Of a stretch of DNA of 32,844 bases, positions 15,801 to 22,938 are shown one piece after another (the first letter of the stretch is position 1; each line of letters starts with the position of its first letter). The notes beneath the pieces are model-generated. The model had not been told where the DNA came from. It worked only from the letters and a program-made list of their open reading frames with translations, and made no database searches. Origin of the DNA: Desulfobacteraceae bacterium Eth-SRB2 (lineage in GTDB: Bacteria; Desulfobacterota; Desulfobacteria; Desulfobacterales; UBA11574); NCBI GenBank assembly GCA_004193595.1, contig RPGQ01000031.1, positions 1-32,844 of the forward strand, written 5' to 3'. The position numbers and the translations under genes are program-made.

Positions 15801-16032
15801 CGAGTCTAAAGATAAACCCGGAACCGATATTGCACTTCAGGTATCGGAGCGAATATCCCCCTATAAAATTCGCGATTGGCGCACCAACCAGGATGCCATC
15901 AACAAAATGCGGGGGGAGATCGACGACATCCTTTTTGAGGTTGTCGAGCGGCATGGCCTCGATCTTTCACTGGATGACCACGACGCCATCATTGACCGGT
16001 GCATAGAGGTGGCGATTGCCAATGAAGATTAA
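12814..16032 (+). CDS. hsdR: Type I restriction endonuclease HsdR
   Basis: 1072 aa, normal for HsdR. The N-terminal nuclease domain has the PD-(D/E)xK layout: IPDIVLFVNGIPLVVIECKR at about 160-180, with the Asp and the ECK catalytic core intact. The SF2 translocase has Walker A HTQGSGKSLTM (about 352), DEGH box (VLVDEGHRSQ, about 452), motif III FTGTP, and later ITGFDAPANT and QAIARVNRLHEGK (motifs V-VI). The C-terminal 250 residues are helical and bind the M2S core. The complex translocates DNA from unmethylated sites and cuts on collision. Shine-Dalgarno AGGAA lies 8 nt before the ATG. It overlaps the next gene by 11 nt. All motifs are intact, so restriction is probably functional. Confidence 0.96.
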   Translation: MEEQAPFGKPDYELPSYLEKVQSQLPALHLLMQLGWRYLTPEKTVQLRGGRLGSTILEPILVDHIRTHCCYEFKGGTHPFTENAIQNAVQALKGFRATGATHQNEQAYDLLCLGTSVPQTVEGDTKSFTIDFIDWKNPENNLFHCTAEYKVERIGFQKHYIPDIVLFVNGIPLVVIECKRSAYTQTQKKPIDLAIDQLDDYQAKDGIPQLFLYSQLLLALARDKARYGTTGTVRQFWATWREEHLDTPIQKLIHQSLDQEDIDKLLSWPFADVRNAYLSILEKGREVYEQDRALYALCRPERLLEIAYKFILYDGGIKKIARYQQYFTVHDIIDRVMSAAGDEPRRGGVVWHTQGSGKSLTMVMLAKSLALRTDILSPKVILVTDRIDLDDQICGTFRACGLEPEQANTGTHLVDLLLDHRSHVVTTLIHKFATAVSNRKLTRVGRNTFVLVDEGHRSQYHEQHARMRLALKGSCFIAFTGTPLAKSAKKNTFAQFGDLFRPAYTIARAVEDQAVVPLLYEGRHVPQAVEKAVIDGWFEKLTLGLTNDQKADLKRKFSTERQLNKAVRKVRMVAWDVSLHYSMAYQGTGLKGQLVTTSKETALKYKQFMDEFGLVSTEVLISAPAAREGEDKGVGPSETENSFWQTMMDRYGTEKNYNKQLINAFKHGDTPEIIIVVDKLITGFDAPANTVLYLARKLKEHTLLQAIARVNRLHEGKEYGLILDYSGVIEELDQAIDFYSLLADYDRSDLEETVTYIADKAAELPQLNSNVWELFGEVKGAKDPEVYEVHLRDADLRNKFYERFSLFARTLALALSSAGFLETTPTKTINRYKADLKFFQNLRAAVTQRYQETINFSEYEPKIKKLIDTHVGAGEVEQLCEPINLLNARERHQVLEDNGVSVGAKADKIAAATRHVIEQEIAKDPAFYKRFSRLLEDVIEAYHAGRLQALEALEKIKDISTKVVTHTDDDIPAELIGKDMARRYFGCVSEALTEYGESKDKPGTDIALQVSERISPYKIRDWRTNQDAINKMRGEIDDILFEVVERHGLDLSLDDHDAIIDRCIEVAIANED

Positions 16033-16744
16033 GGCTGAAAAACATATGTTGGAGTTCGGCTCTCGACGGATTCCATATCGATTACACCGCGCCGACCGCA
16101 AACGACTGCGCATCGTTGTGTCTCCCGAACTGACCGTGGATGTATTTGTGCCCAGGACCGTCAATGATGATCAGATTCATCTATCTGTGAAGAAGAAGGC
16201 TCCCTGGATAGCACGGACACTCGATAAGTTAGAATCCTATCATCCCTTGCCGGCTCCGAAACGATACATCAGCGGAGAAACTCTTGTTTATCTGGGACGG
16301 CAATATCGCCTCAAAGTTTTAAAAAGCCCGAAACAGCCCGCCAAACTGCTGGGTCGTTTTCTCTGGGTATGGGTTGAAGATAAGAACGATATTCAACGTG
16401 TTAAAAAGGCCGTAGATCAATGGTATCTAAAACGCGCACGAGATGCCTTGGCCCGTTACTTGGAAAAATGTTATATTGTTGCGTCGCGCCACGGTGTGCC
16501 GGAGCCATTACTGGTAATTCGTAAAATGCGCAAACGATGGGGAAGTTGCAGCAGCAAAGGTCGAATCACACTCAACGTTAATCTGGTAAAAGTGCCCGTA
16601 CATTGCATTGAATATGTGATTATGCATGAGCTGTGTCATTTAAAACACAACAACCATTCAAAGGCTTTCTATTCACTTCTGACTCGTTTCCAACCGGATT
16701 GGCGCAAGCGAAAAGAAGCGCTGGACCACTTTAGGATTTCTTAA
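16022..16744 (+). CDS. YgjP-type (DUF45/M48-like) metallopeptidase
   Basis: 240 aa from ATG 16022; a TTG two codons upstream lacks spacing to GAGGTGG (16006-16012), which suits the ATG. The family signature is present: KMRKRWGSCSSKGRITLNVN followed by VIMHELCHLKHNNHSKAFY, with the HExxH zinc site at about residues 202-206 and a third His ligand in the NNH segment. Proteins of this family are predicted zinc peptidases and are often the last gene of type I restriction operons. The start overlaps the hsdR stop by 11 nt, which implies translational coupling. The target is unknown; turnover of HsdR is an obvious possibility because HsdR is known to be proteolytically controlled in other systems (inference). 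Confidence 0.88.
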   Translation: MKIKAEKHMLEFGSRRIPYRLHRADRKRLRIVVSPELTVDVFVPRTVNDDQIHLSVKKKAPWIARTLDKLESYHPLPAPKRYISGETLVYLGRQYRLKVLKSPKQPAKLLGRFLWVWVEDKNDIQRVKKAVDQWYLKRARDALARYLEKCYIVASRHGVPEPLLVIRKMRKRWGSCSSKGRITLNVNLVKVPVHCIEYVIMHELCHLKHNNHSKAFYSLLTRFQPDWRKRKEALDHFRIS

Positions 16745-16814
16745 TGTTTCATATGAGGAGATTTTCGCCGTAAAAGTAAGTTTTACGTCAAATGGGGTCA
16801 AAAATTTTCAGGCC

Positions 16815-16837
16815 AGGATAAAAACTATCCTTTTTTA
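16815..16837 (+). terminator. Rho-independent terminator of the restriction operon
   Basis: GGATA (16816-16820) pairs with TATCC (16826-16830) around AAAAC, followed by T6. It lies about 70 nt past the metallopeptidase stop and belongs to the same sequence family as the hairpin at 17701. Confidence 0.65.
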
Positions 16838-16986
16838 TTAATGGTTATTTGGCTGCTATGGACAATGGTTTTTCTTTTTTTCATGTTTTCTGAGCGTTCC
16901 TTCCTCTATCCTTTCTTATTTAAATTTCCTTGAATCCGCCGGACAGGTGAGCTATATGAGATGTAATTCAATGTTCCGGATACGCT

Positions 16987-17556
16987 ATGAATGAGACCAT
17001 TTTAATAGAAAAACTGATAAAAATTGAGGCCCTGTTTGCAGGGGCTGCCACGGAAGGGGAACGCGTTTCTGCAGATCGAGCCCGGCAACGCATATTAAAA
17101 CGGCTCCAGGAACTGCTCATCCAAGATCCACCGGTTGAGTATAAATTCACCTTTAGCGACATGTGGTCCCGAAAGGTTTTTGTGACCCTATTGCGCCGTT
17201 ACGGTTTAGTCCCTTATCGGTATTACCGTCAGCGATACACCACAGTAATGGCGAAAGTACCCAAGCGTTTTTTGGATGAAACGCTCTGGCCGGAATTTCA
17301 AAAGATTAATGAGGAATTGAATTCGTATCTACAAGAAGTTACCGACAGGGTTGTCAAAAAGGTGCTGCACGAAGACATCTCGGATGCGGTTGTTGTAGAA
17401 CAGCCTTTAAAAATAGGTTTGGATCAAAATTCGATTTCAAAAAATCCAATATCTGCTCAAAATGAAAAGCCGGGCATGCCTTCCGAAACCCATAAAACAA
17501 ATTCTCACAAAAACAAAAAAAAGAAAAAGCGAAAAAAGAAAAGACGCAACCCATAG
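16987..17556 (+). CDS. Conserved protein of unknown function with lysine-rich tail
   Basis: 189 aa, MNETILIEKLIKIEALFAGA. Residues 1-125 look folded: a helical opening with ATEGERVSADRARQRILKRL, then FTFSDMWSRKVFVTLLRRYG and VPYRYYRQRYTTVMAKVP. Residues 126-165 are low in hydrophobics. The end is extremely basic (Lys/Arg run from about 172 to 187), which suggests nucleic-acid binding or is a disordered tail. The first part resembles short proteins that I have seen annotated only as hypothetical; no catalytic motif is evident. There is no strong Shine-Dalgarno. It stands alone between two terminators at 16815 and 17701, so it is a single-gene unit. Confidence 0.65.
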   Translation: MNETILIEKLIKIEALFAGAATEGERVSADRARQRILKRLQELLIQDPPVEYKFTFSDMWSRKVFVTLLRRYGLVPYRYYRQRYTTVMAKVPKRFLDETLWPEFQKINEELNSYLQEVTDRVVKKVLHEDISDAVVVEQPLKIGLDQNSISKNPISAQNEKPGMPSETHKTNSHKNKKKKKRKKKRRNP

Positions 17557-17700
17557 CAAGTGTTGTCTGGAGCTAAAAAGTGCATAGTTCCATTCCCGCA
17601 AAAGCTATTTTTCCGAAAGCCACTAATTCTATTCAAAACGCGACGGCAAACACCTGTTACAATTTTGTTCGCTAAGTGTTAAGGCTGGGTAACAATTTTC

Positions 17701-17727
17701 AGGCCGGGATAAAACCTGGGCTTTTTT
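17701..17727 (+). terminator. Probable Rho-independent terminator
   Basis: AGGCCGGG and CCTGGGCT form a stem with one mismatch around ATAAAA, followed by T6. It would end transcription from the 189-aa gene. Confidence 0.5.
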
Positions 17728-18013
17728 ATTAGAAAATAGTATGTTAACTCTTTCAACTGCAACGGGAAGCGGTACGCTGGAATTATGACAAATATAAAAC
17801 CTGTAAAACCTCGAATGAGATAACGGGAAAACCGATCATGTCGGTATATTTCCAAAACAAGGAGCATATAGTCGTAGGGGTCATTTCGGACACTCATGGT
17901 ATTCTTGTGCCGGCAGCCATAAAAGCTCTTCACGGTGTTGACCTGATTATTCATGCCGGAGACATTGGCAATACCGAGATTATGGATGAACTGCAAGCCA
18001 TCGCCCCGCTCGT
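17701..18013 (+). repeat. Right copy of the ~313-bp direct repeat
   Basis: Gap-free counterpart of 4051-4363 (offset 13,650). Here the repeat continues into a full-length gene, so this is probably the ancestral location. Confidence 0.85.
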
Positions 18014-18326
18014 GGCTGTCCGGGGAAATATGGACATGAAAAAAGGCTTAAGGGAACTTCCCGAAACAGAGACCATCCAGGTGGGTAATGTTCTGCTGTA
18101 TATCCTTCATAATATTAACAAATTGGATATTGCTCCGTCAAAGGCTGATTTTGACGCCGTAATTTTTGGCCATCTCCATTATCCTTCTGTTGCTAAACAC
18201 AGCCACGTGCTCTTTGTGAATCCCGGGAGTGCCTCACAGCCCCGCCGAAAGTCTTCGGCGTCACTGGCCTTTCTTCATATCCGGGGTAGTTCCATAAAAA
18301 CACAGATCGTGGACATTGATGATTGA
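17838..18326 (+). CDS. yfcE: YfcE/MJ0936-type metallophosphodiesterase
   Basis: 162 aa, the normal size. Calcineurin-like metal motifs appear in order: VISDTHG (D18, H20), HAGDIG (D42), VRGNMD (N64), then an alkaline histidine pair in FGHLHYP and the closing NPGSASQPRR. These coordinate two divalent metals; family members hydrolyse phosphodiesters such as bis-p-nitrophenyl phosphate in vitro, with the natural substrate uncertain. There is no strong Shine-Dalgarno. The gene is followed 41 bp later by an alpha/beta hydrolase and then a NUDIX gene, possibly one transcription unit. A truncated duplicate of its 5' half lies at 4188, on the far side of the restriction island. The symbol is by family similarity. 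Confidence 0.9.
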   Translation: MSVYFQNKEHIVVGVISDTHGILVPAAIKALHGVDLIIHAGDIGNTEIMDELQAIAPLVAVRGNMDMKKGLRELPETETIQVGNVLLYILHNINKLDIAPSKADFDAVIFGHLHYPSVAKHSHVLFVNPGSASQPRRKSSASLAFLHIRGSSIKTQIVDIDD

Positions 18327-18367
18327 TCGGTGTCCAAAGAATAAATCCCGCATAATGCATAAGAATT

Positions 18368-19048
18368 ATGAAATCAGAAAAAGTCAAAATAAAAGTTGAT
18401 GATGAGTCTGTATCCGCGGTTGTTTCAGCCCCTGATACTTTTAATGCCAACAGCAAAACGGGGTTGATATTCGCCCATGGTGCGGGCAACGATATGAATC
18501 ACCCCTTGCTGGTTTCCGTATCCGAGGGACTTGTCGAACACGGCTTTATCACGTTAAGATTCAATTTCCCATACAAGGAAAAGGGAATAAAAAGACCGGA
18601 TTCTCAAGGGAAACTGATTCAAACATGGTTATGTGCATATGATTTCCTGAAAACCGGGTATAGGTACAACATCCATAAGGTCATCACCGTTGGTAAATCC
18701 ATGGGAGGTCGTGTGGCTTCCCAGATGGTTGCTCAAGGACTGATGGATGTGGAGCGGTTGATATTCCTGGGATATCCTCTGCATGCCCCGGGTAAAAAGG
18801 ATAAGCTAAAGGATGCCCATCTGTATCATATAAAAGTGCCGGTACTGTTCTTTGCGGGCACCAGAGATTCATTATGTGATCTAAGCCGGCTCAATGGCGT
18901 TCTGGATAAGCTGGCATGCCAATGGGATCTGGATATAATTGACGGTGGGGATCATTCATTCAAGTTGCTCAAATCCGATCCGCGCACCCAAAAGGATGTT
19001 CAAATCCAGGTTTTAAATAAGTGTCTGGATTGGTTGGAGACGGGTTGA
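18368..19048 (+). CDS. Alpha/beta hydrolase (dienelactone/KANL3-Tex30-like)
   Basis: 226 aa. The oxyanion segment LIFAHGAGNDMNHP is near residue 34; the nucleophile elbow GKSMGGR places Ser at about 111; the acid is Asp at about 167 in FFAGTRDSLCD; the catalytic His is at about 196 in DGGDHSFK. The spacing matches the short alpha/beta hydrolase subfamily related to dienelactone hydrolase and the KANL3/Tex30 group. No signal peptide, so cytoplasmic. Substrate unknown. It lies between yfcE and the NUDIX gene on the same strand, with gaps of 41 and about 49 bp. Confidence 0.87.
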   Translation: MKSEKVKIKVDDESVSAVVSAPDTFNANSKTGLIFAHGAGNDMNHPLLVSVSEGLVEHGFITLRFNFPYKEKGIKRPDSQGKLIQTWLCAYDFLKTGYRYNIHKVITVGKSMGGRVASQMVAQGLMDVERLIFLGYPLHAPGKKDKLKDAHLYHIKVPVLFFAGTRDSLCDLSRLNGVLDKLACQWDLDIIDGGDHSFKLLKSDPRTQKDVQIQVLNKCLDWLETG

Positions 19049-19097
19049 TACATAAGGTTTTCACCATAGCGTTTTAATGGGTTTGAGAGAGATTAAC

Positions 19098-19532
19098 ATG
19101 GGCATGAGACCCTTAATTGGTGTGGCAGCGATTGTCATTAAAGATAATAAGGTATTGCTGGGTAAACGAAAAAACGCTCACGGAGCAGGAACTTGGGCAT
19201 TCCCGGGCGGTCATTTAGAATTCAACGAGTCCATTGAAGAATGCGCCAAACGGGAAGTCCTTGAAGAAACAGGAGTACACATCAAAAATATCAGGTACGG
19301 CACGTTCACCAATGACATTTTCCGAGAGGATCAAAAGCATTACGTTACCCTATTCGTGATCTCAGAATATGATAAAGGTGCTCTTGAGTTAAAAGAGCCG
19401 GAAAAATGTGAAAAATGGGACTGGTTTTTTTGGAATGAGTTGCCGGCGCCCAAGTTTTTGCCTTTGGAAAATCTGTTGAAGCAAAAACGGGCATGTTTAC
19501 AAATAAAGAAAACGGCTGCTGGTTTGGCATGA
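19098..19532 (+). CDS. NUDIX hydrolase (NUDT15/MutT-like)
   Basis: I chose ATG 19098 (144 aa, MGMRPLIGVAAIVIKDNKVL), which has GAGAG 7 nt upstream; an ATG at 19077 is possible. The NUDIX box GX5EX7REUXEEXGU is complete (PGGHLEFNESIEECAKREVL followed by EETGV). Strongly conserved flanks (RKNAHGAGTWAFPGG before, FTNDIF and KHYVTLFV after, EPEKCEKWDWF) match the NUDT15-like subgroup that hydrolyses nucleoside triphosphates, possibly oxidised ones. The last residues (KKTAAGLA) overlap the antisense Fic-like relic. Confidence 0.9.
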   Translation: MGMRPLIGVAAIVIKDNKVLLGKRKNAHGAGTWAFPGGHLEFNESIEECAKREVLEETGVHIKNIRYGTFTNDIFREDQKHYVTLFVISEYDKGALELKEPEKCEKWDWFFWNELPAPKFLPLENLLKQKRACLQIKKTAAGLA

Positions 19533-19778
19533 CTTGTTTCCGTATGAGGATTGAACGGCCTGTTCCATGCGAGCGATTTCTTCATCCGACAGAGAGCCGA
19601 AGTGGCTTGCGCGTTTCCGTCTGGAGAGCCGGCAGTTGTTTTGCAGCCAGAAGCGAATAAAAAGGTCGATCTGCCGGTCAGGCATATCCACAATTTCCTG
19701 GATAGCCCTCTTAGTCTCGCCATAATTGGCCAGAAACGCCAATTCACTGGCGAGTTCCGTATCAATGTCTTTAATGCA
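19497..19778 (-). pseudogene. C-terminal remnant of a Fic-like protein
   Basis: A minus-strand frame open from 19778 to 19497 encodes DTELASELAFLANYGETKRA, IVDMPDRQIDLFIRFWLQNN, RLSRRKRASHFGSLSDEEIA and RMEQAVQSSYG. This block resembles the helical C-terminus of Fic-family proteins (the DLPDR...LFIRF...RLSxxKR...LSDEEIARLE pattern). The catalytic Fic motif HPFxxGNGR is absent because the 5' part is gone, and an in-frame stop sits immediately upstream (19779-19781). It lies 18 bp downstream of the primase-helicase gene on the same strand and overlaps the NUDIX 3' end. The family call is from memory of the pattern. Confidence 0.45.
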
Positions 19779-19796
19779 TTAAGATCTCACAATAAG

Positions 19797-22262
19797 TTAC
19801 ATTATCATAGTATAATCTATCTCATATCCGATCGACCGATATCCAGAAAGTCTTTTTTTATGCATTTTTTCCAACATGGGCAACTCGAGGTCTGAATAAT
19901 CAAAAATTAAGACCTCATTTTTCATTTTATACAGACGATGAAGCCTGCCCGCATACTGCGCTATCGTCCCTTTCCATGATACCGGGAGAGTCAGAAAAAG
20001 CGTATCCAATCGGTTGTCATCAAATCCTTCGCCCAGATAACGACCGGTCGCGATAATCAACCGTTCTTCGTCATCCTGAATCGATTGGAGTTTTTCTGTT
20101 ACTAGACGGCGCTGCTTTTCCCCCATGCCGCCTCTCAGAATCAAGAGGTTTCGAGTATGCGGGGAAAGCATAGAAGCCAGTTTCTCAAGATGACGGATTC
20201 TTTCTGTTAATACTAAAGGGGATCGCTTTCGGCTTATGGCATTGATCACATCTGTAACAATCATCTGATTGCGATCTTCATCTTCGATCATCGCATTATA
20301 GATTTCATGGATTTGAAGCGTCTCCTTATTCAGAAGTTCAGTTGGTAGACTGAATTTCGTTTTACGGATAAACACTTTGTGGTGGAACGGCCGCTGAACG
20401 GCTTGCTTTTTGTCATCAACCCGGTACCGAACCGGCCCACAATTCATAAATATGATGGGATGATGACCGTCCTTTCGGATCACAGTGGCTGAAAGGCCTG
20501 TAATATATCGAGCTTTGCACTGCCGGGCAACAATCTCAAAACTCCTTGCCGGAACAATGTGACATTCATCTATAATTAGGTGCCCGTATTGTCCAACAAC
20601 GTCATTGACAATGCCTTTCTTCCTGAGACTTTGGATCGTGGCAACGTCTATTTTAAAAGTGGGTGTCCACTTTCCACCGCTGATTTGCCCAATGGCATCC
20701 TCCGGAATTTCCAGAAATGCTTTTAATCGTGATATCCATTGATCAAGAAGCTGTTTACGATGAACCAAAATCAATGTATTGACACACCTTTGGGAAATCA
20801 AATAAATACCGATAATGGTTTTTCCAAACGCGGTTGAAGCAGCCATCACGCCGGTATCATTTTGAAGCATGGCTTCGGCAGCTATTTTTTGGTCAGGACG
20901 TAACACACCTTTGAATCGAGCATGGAAATATTTACCCGTATACCGTTCATCAACGATTTCAGCTTTTATTCCCAACTCATCCAATACACATAAAATGTCT
21001 TCCAGACATCCGATCGGTATACCCATGTGCTTTACAAAATCCTCACAACAATTGACTATGCGATCTGTTTTATATGTGGACCTGCGCATGGCCTGGGCCT
21101 TATAAAATTCCGGATTTTGAAAAGCTGCTAACCGAATTAACCGATTTTTCAGGGCTGAATTGGTGAGTTCTGCTTTTTCAAGATAGATCTGGTTCCCGAG
21201 AACAAGGGTGATTTTCTTTGGCAAAGGACCCGTAATCGGATTTAATTTCTTGATCCGTGAAGGAGGGGCAAGCCATGGTGTTTCATCTTCCCTATCGGCT
21301 TGGGCTATTCTAACACCTATGATTCTTCCTTTTCTCTCAGCTTTTGTAACTATTACCTCAATCTCTTGTCGATTCATGCGCCGAATGGATGAAAGGTACG
21401 CCCATTGATCCTCATAGGGTGAAAAGTTACGATCTATAAACAGGCTATTCCCATTTTCACTGGGTATTTTCTGTAGTGGGAGTGCGATCAGGCTACCGAA
21501 TCCGCCTTGTGGCATTGTATCCTGACTGGGGAAAAAACGATCATAAGAATCAAGACCGATTTCCGGACGACGTTCCATGGTCTCAGTCAGTAAAAACGCC
21601 CCCATTTTCCTGGCCAATTGAGCTTCCACCTTATCTGAAAAGAAAATCCAGACATGGCCGCCGTTTCCGGATCTGGATCGTTCCAGGGCAGCCGGAACTT
21701 GATAAATATCGCATGTGCTTAAATACGCGGCTACATCCTCCATCCAGGTGTCTTTGTCAAAATCGGCGGCTAAAAACCAGCAGGTTTCGTCAGGTAACAG
21801 GGGATAAACGCCGATGGTAAAATCACCATAGGATTTTTTAATCAAGTCAATCCCTAATAAATGGCTTTTAATAACATCATTGGTAACCGGCATTAACTCC
21901 CTGTTATTGCAATTCGAACACTTGATTTTTGGTTTGGAGCACAATCCCTTGATCCATTCATTTTTGCAATAAGGCTGATATCCCCTTCTTTTTGTTTTCT
22001 TGCTTTCAAACCGCTTCGGAAATACATCTTCCCTTCCTCGAAAGAGAGAACGGAATAAAGCAATTTTTTCTTGCTCCGACGAAAGTTCTGTAATTAGGAA
22101 ATCCGATGGAGCGGATTCATCTATTTCATTATTAAGAAGGTGATACCGTTTTTCCCATAATTGATCCATATATTGAAGCAGTTGTTCTTTTTTTGCTTCA
22201 AGTTCGGACAATTCTTTTTCGGCGTCTGCTAATCGGAAGTTTATTTCTGATATTTTGTCCAT
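19797..22262 (-). CDS. TOTE-type primase-helicase (archaeo-eukaryotic primase + SF2 helicase)
   Basis: 821 aa. Residues 1-45 are a coiled coil. A zinc knuckle uses C99, C108, C115 and C118. Residues about 125-320 are an archaeo-eukaryotic primase domain of the kind named for TOTE conflict systems, with catalytic Asp pair AADFDKD (167, 169) and ERSRSGNGGHVWIFF (His203). The SF2 helicase follows: ASTAFGKT Walker A (about 475-482), IIDECH (565-568), GLSAT (590-593), and C-terminal RecA domain with EGFDDNRLDTLFLTLP and QYAGRLHR. AGGAACTCC precedes the ATG. The domains suggest nucleic-acid synthesis coupled to unwinding, probably anti-phage or mobile-element conflict (inference). It is unaccompanied by an intact partner; a Fic-like relic lies directly downstream. 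All motifs look intact. Confidence 0.88.
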   Translation of the reverse strand: MDKISEINFRLADAEKELSELEAKKEQLLQYMDQLWEKRYHLLNNEIDESAPSDFLITELSSEQEKIALFRSLFRGREDVFPKRFESKKTKRRGYQPYCKNEWIKGLCSKPKIKCSNCNNRELMPVTNDVIKSHLLGIDLIKKSYGDFTIGVYPLLPDETCWFLAADFDKDTWMEDVAAYLSTCDIYQVPAALERSRSGNGGHVWIFFSDKVEAQLARKMGAFLLTETMERRPEIGLDSYDRFFPSQDTMPQGGFGSLIALPLQKIPSENGNSLFIDRNFSPYEDQWAYLSSIRRMNRQEIEVIVTKAERKGRIIGVRIAQADREDETPWLAPPSRIKKLNPITGPLPKKITLVLGNQIYLEKAELTNSALKNRLIRLAAFQNPEFYKAQAMRRSTYKTDRIVNCCEDFVKHMGIPIGCLEDILCVLDELGIKAEIVDERYTGKYFHARFKGVLRPDQKIAAEAMLQNDTGVMAASTAFGKTIIGIYLISQRCVNTLILVHRKQLLDQWISRLKAFLEIPEDAIGQISGGKWTPTFKIDVATIQSLRKKGIVNDVVGQYGHLIIDECHIVPARSFEIVARQCKARYITGLSATVIRKDGHHPIIFMNCGPVRYRVDDKKQAVQRPFHHKVFIRKTKFSLPTELLNKETLQIHEIYNAMIEDEDRNQMIVTDVINAISRKRSPLVLTERIRHLEKLASMLSPHTRNLLILRGGMGEKQRRLVTEKLQSIQDDEERLIIATGRYLGEGFDDNRLDTLFLTLPVSWKGTIAQYAGRLHRLYKMKNEVLIFDYSDLELPMLEKMHKKRLSGYRSIGYEIDYTMIM

Positions 22263-22552
22263 GGATTTATTGGAGTTCCTAAAAATCGACTTTTAGCTGA
22301 TGATCTTTATTTAATTTCTTACTCTTTTTTTTGTCAAAGAAAAAGGAAAAGCTCGATCTCGTGTGTGTGGATTTGTGTGTAAAAATTCTCCAAAATCTGA
22401 TAGAATGTATAAAATTAACTTCGATATCAATAAGTTGTAATAGAAAAACTTCGGCTGCACCTTTGAATACCTTACCAATGAACCGCTTATAGGCGTGAAA
22501 TATCTGACCTAATTTTCTGAAAACACAACTATTTCTCGCAACACAAAAGCAC
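22263..22552. other. Divergent intergenic region
   Basis: About 290 bp between the primase-helicase start and the promoter of the XRE gene. A minus-strand frame of 102 codons exists but its composition (many Lys/Phe/His, no motif) is unconvincing. It is AT-rich and likely contains the primase-helicase promoter, which I could not place. Confidence 0.35.
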
Positions 22553-22580
22553 TTGACATTACCGTTCTTTATCGTATGAC
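22553..22580 (+). promoter_or_regulatory. Putative promoter of the XRE-chimera-RhuM operon
   Basis: TTGACA (22553-22558), 16 nt, TATGAC (22575-22580). Expected start near 22587, about 70 nt before the TTG start of the XRE gene. Confidence 0.45.
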
Positions 22581-22654
22581 ATATCATCTGATGGGTCGTA
22601 TATTATGAATTCCGATTCGTTCAGGCCTGTTTGAGATCTGAAAGGAGATAAGCA

Positions 22655-22891
22655 TTGAATCGTCATGCAGACATTCCCCAATTGGTCCGTGAGCTTCGGG
22701 AACGAACCGGGCTCACCCAAGAGAAATTTGCAGCCAAGCTCGGAGTGACCTTCCCGACCATCAACCGCTGGGAAAATGGCCGATCCAAGCCATCGCCGTT
22801 GGCGATGAAGCAGATCGAGGAACTGCTTCGCAGCATGGGGGATCGGGGCAGCGATCTTCTCGGCGAGCTTATTCGACAGGATGCATTATAA
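22655..22891 (+). CDS. XRE-family helix-turn-helix regulator
   Basis: 78 aa, translated from TTG 22655 with a strong AAAGGAGA (22641-22648) 6-7 nt upstream. The HTH reads LRERTGLTQEKFAAKLGVTF then TINRWENGRSKPSPLAMKQI, a textbook Cro/CI-type domain with no extra domain. Small XRE proteins at the head of modification operons commonly act as control proteins, delaying or balancing expression; here it precedes the chimeric specificity gene by 47 bp. Probably autoregulatory on the promoter at 22553 (inference). Confidence 0.9.
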   Translation: MNRHADIPQLVRELRERTGLTQEKFAAKLGVTFPTINRWENGRSKPSPLAMKQIEELLRSMGDRGSDLLGELIRQDAL

Positions 22892-22938
22892 CGGCTACCG
22901 AATGAAAAGAATAAAAAGAACGTTCCGGAGAAGATACG

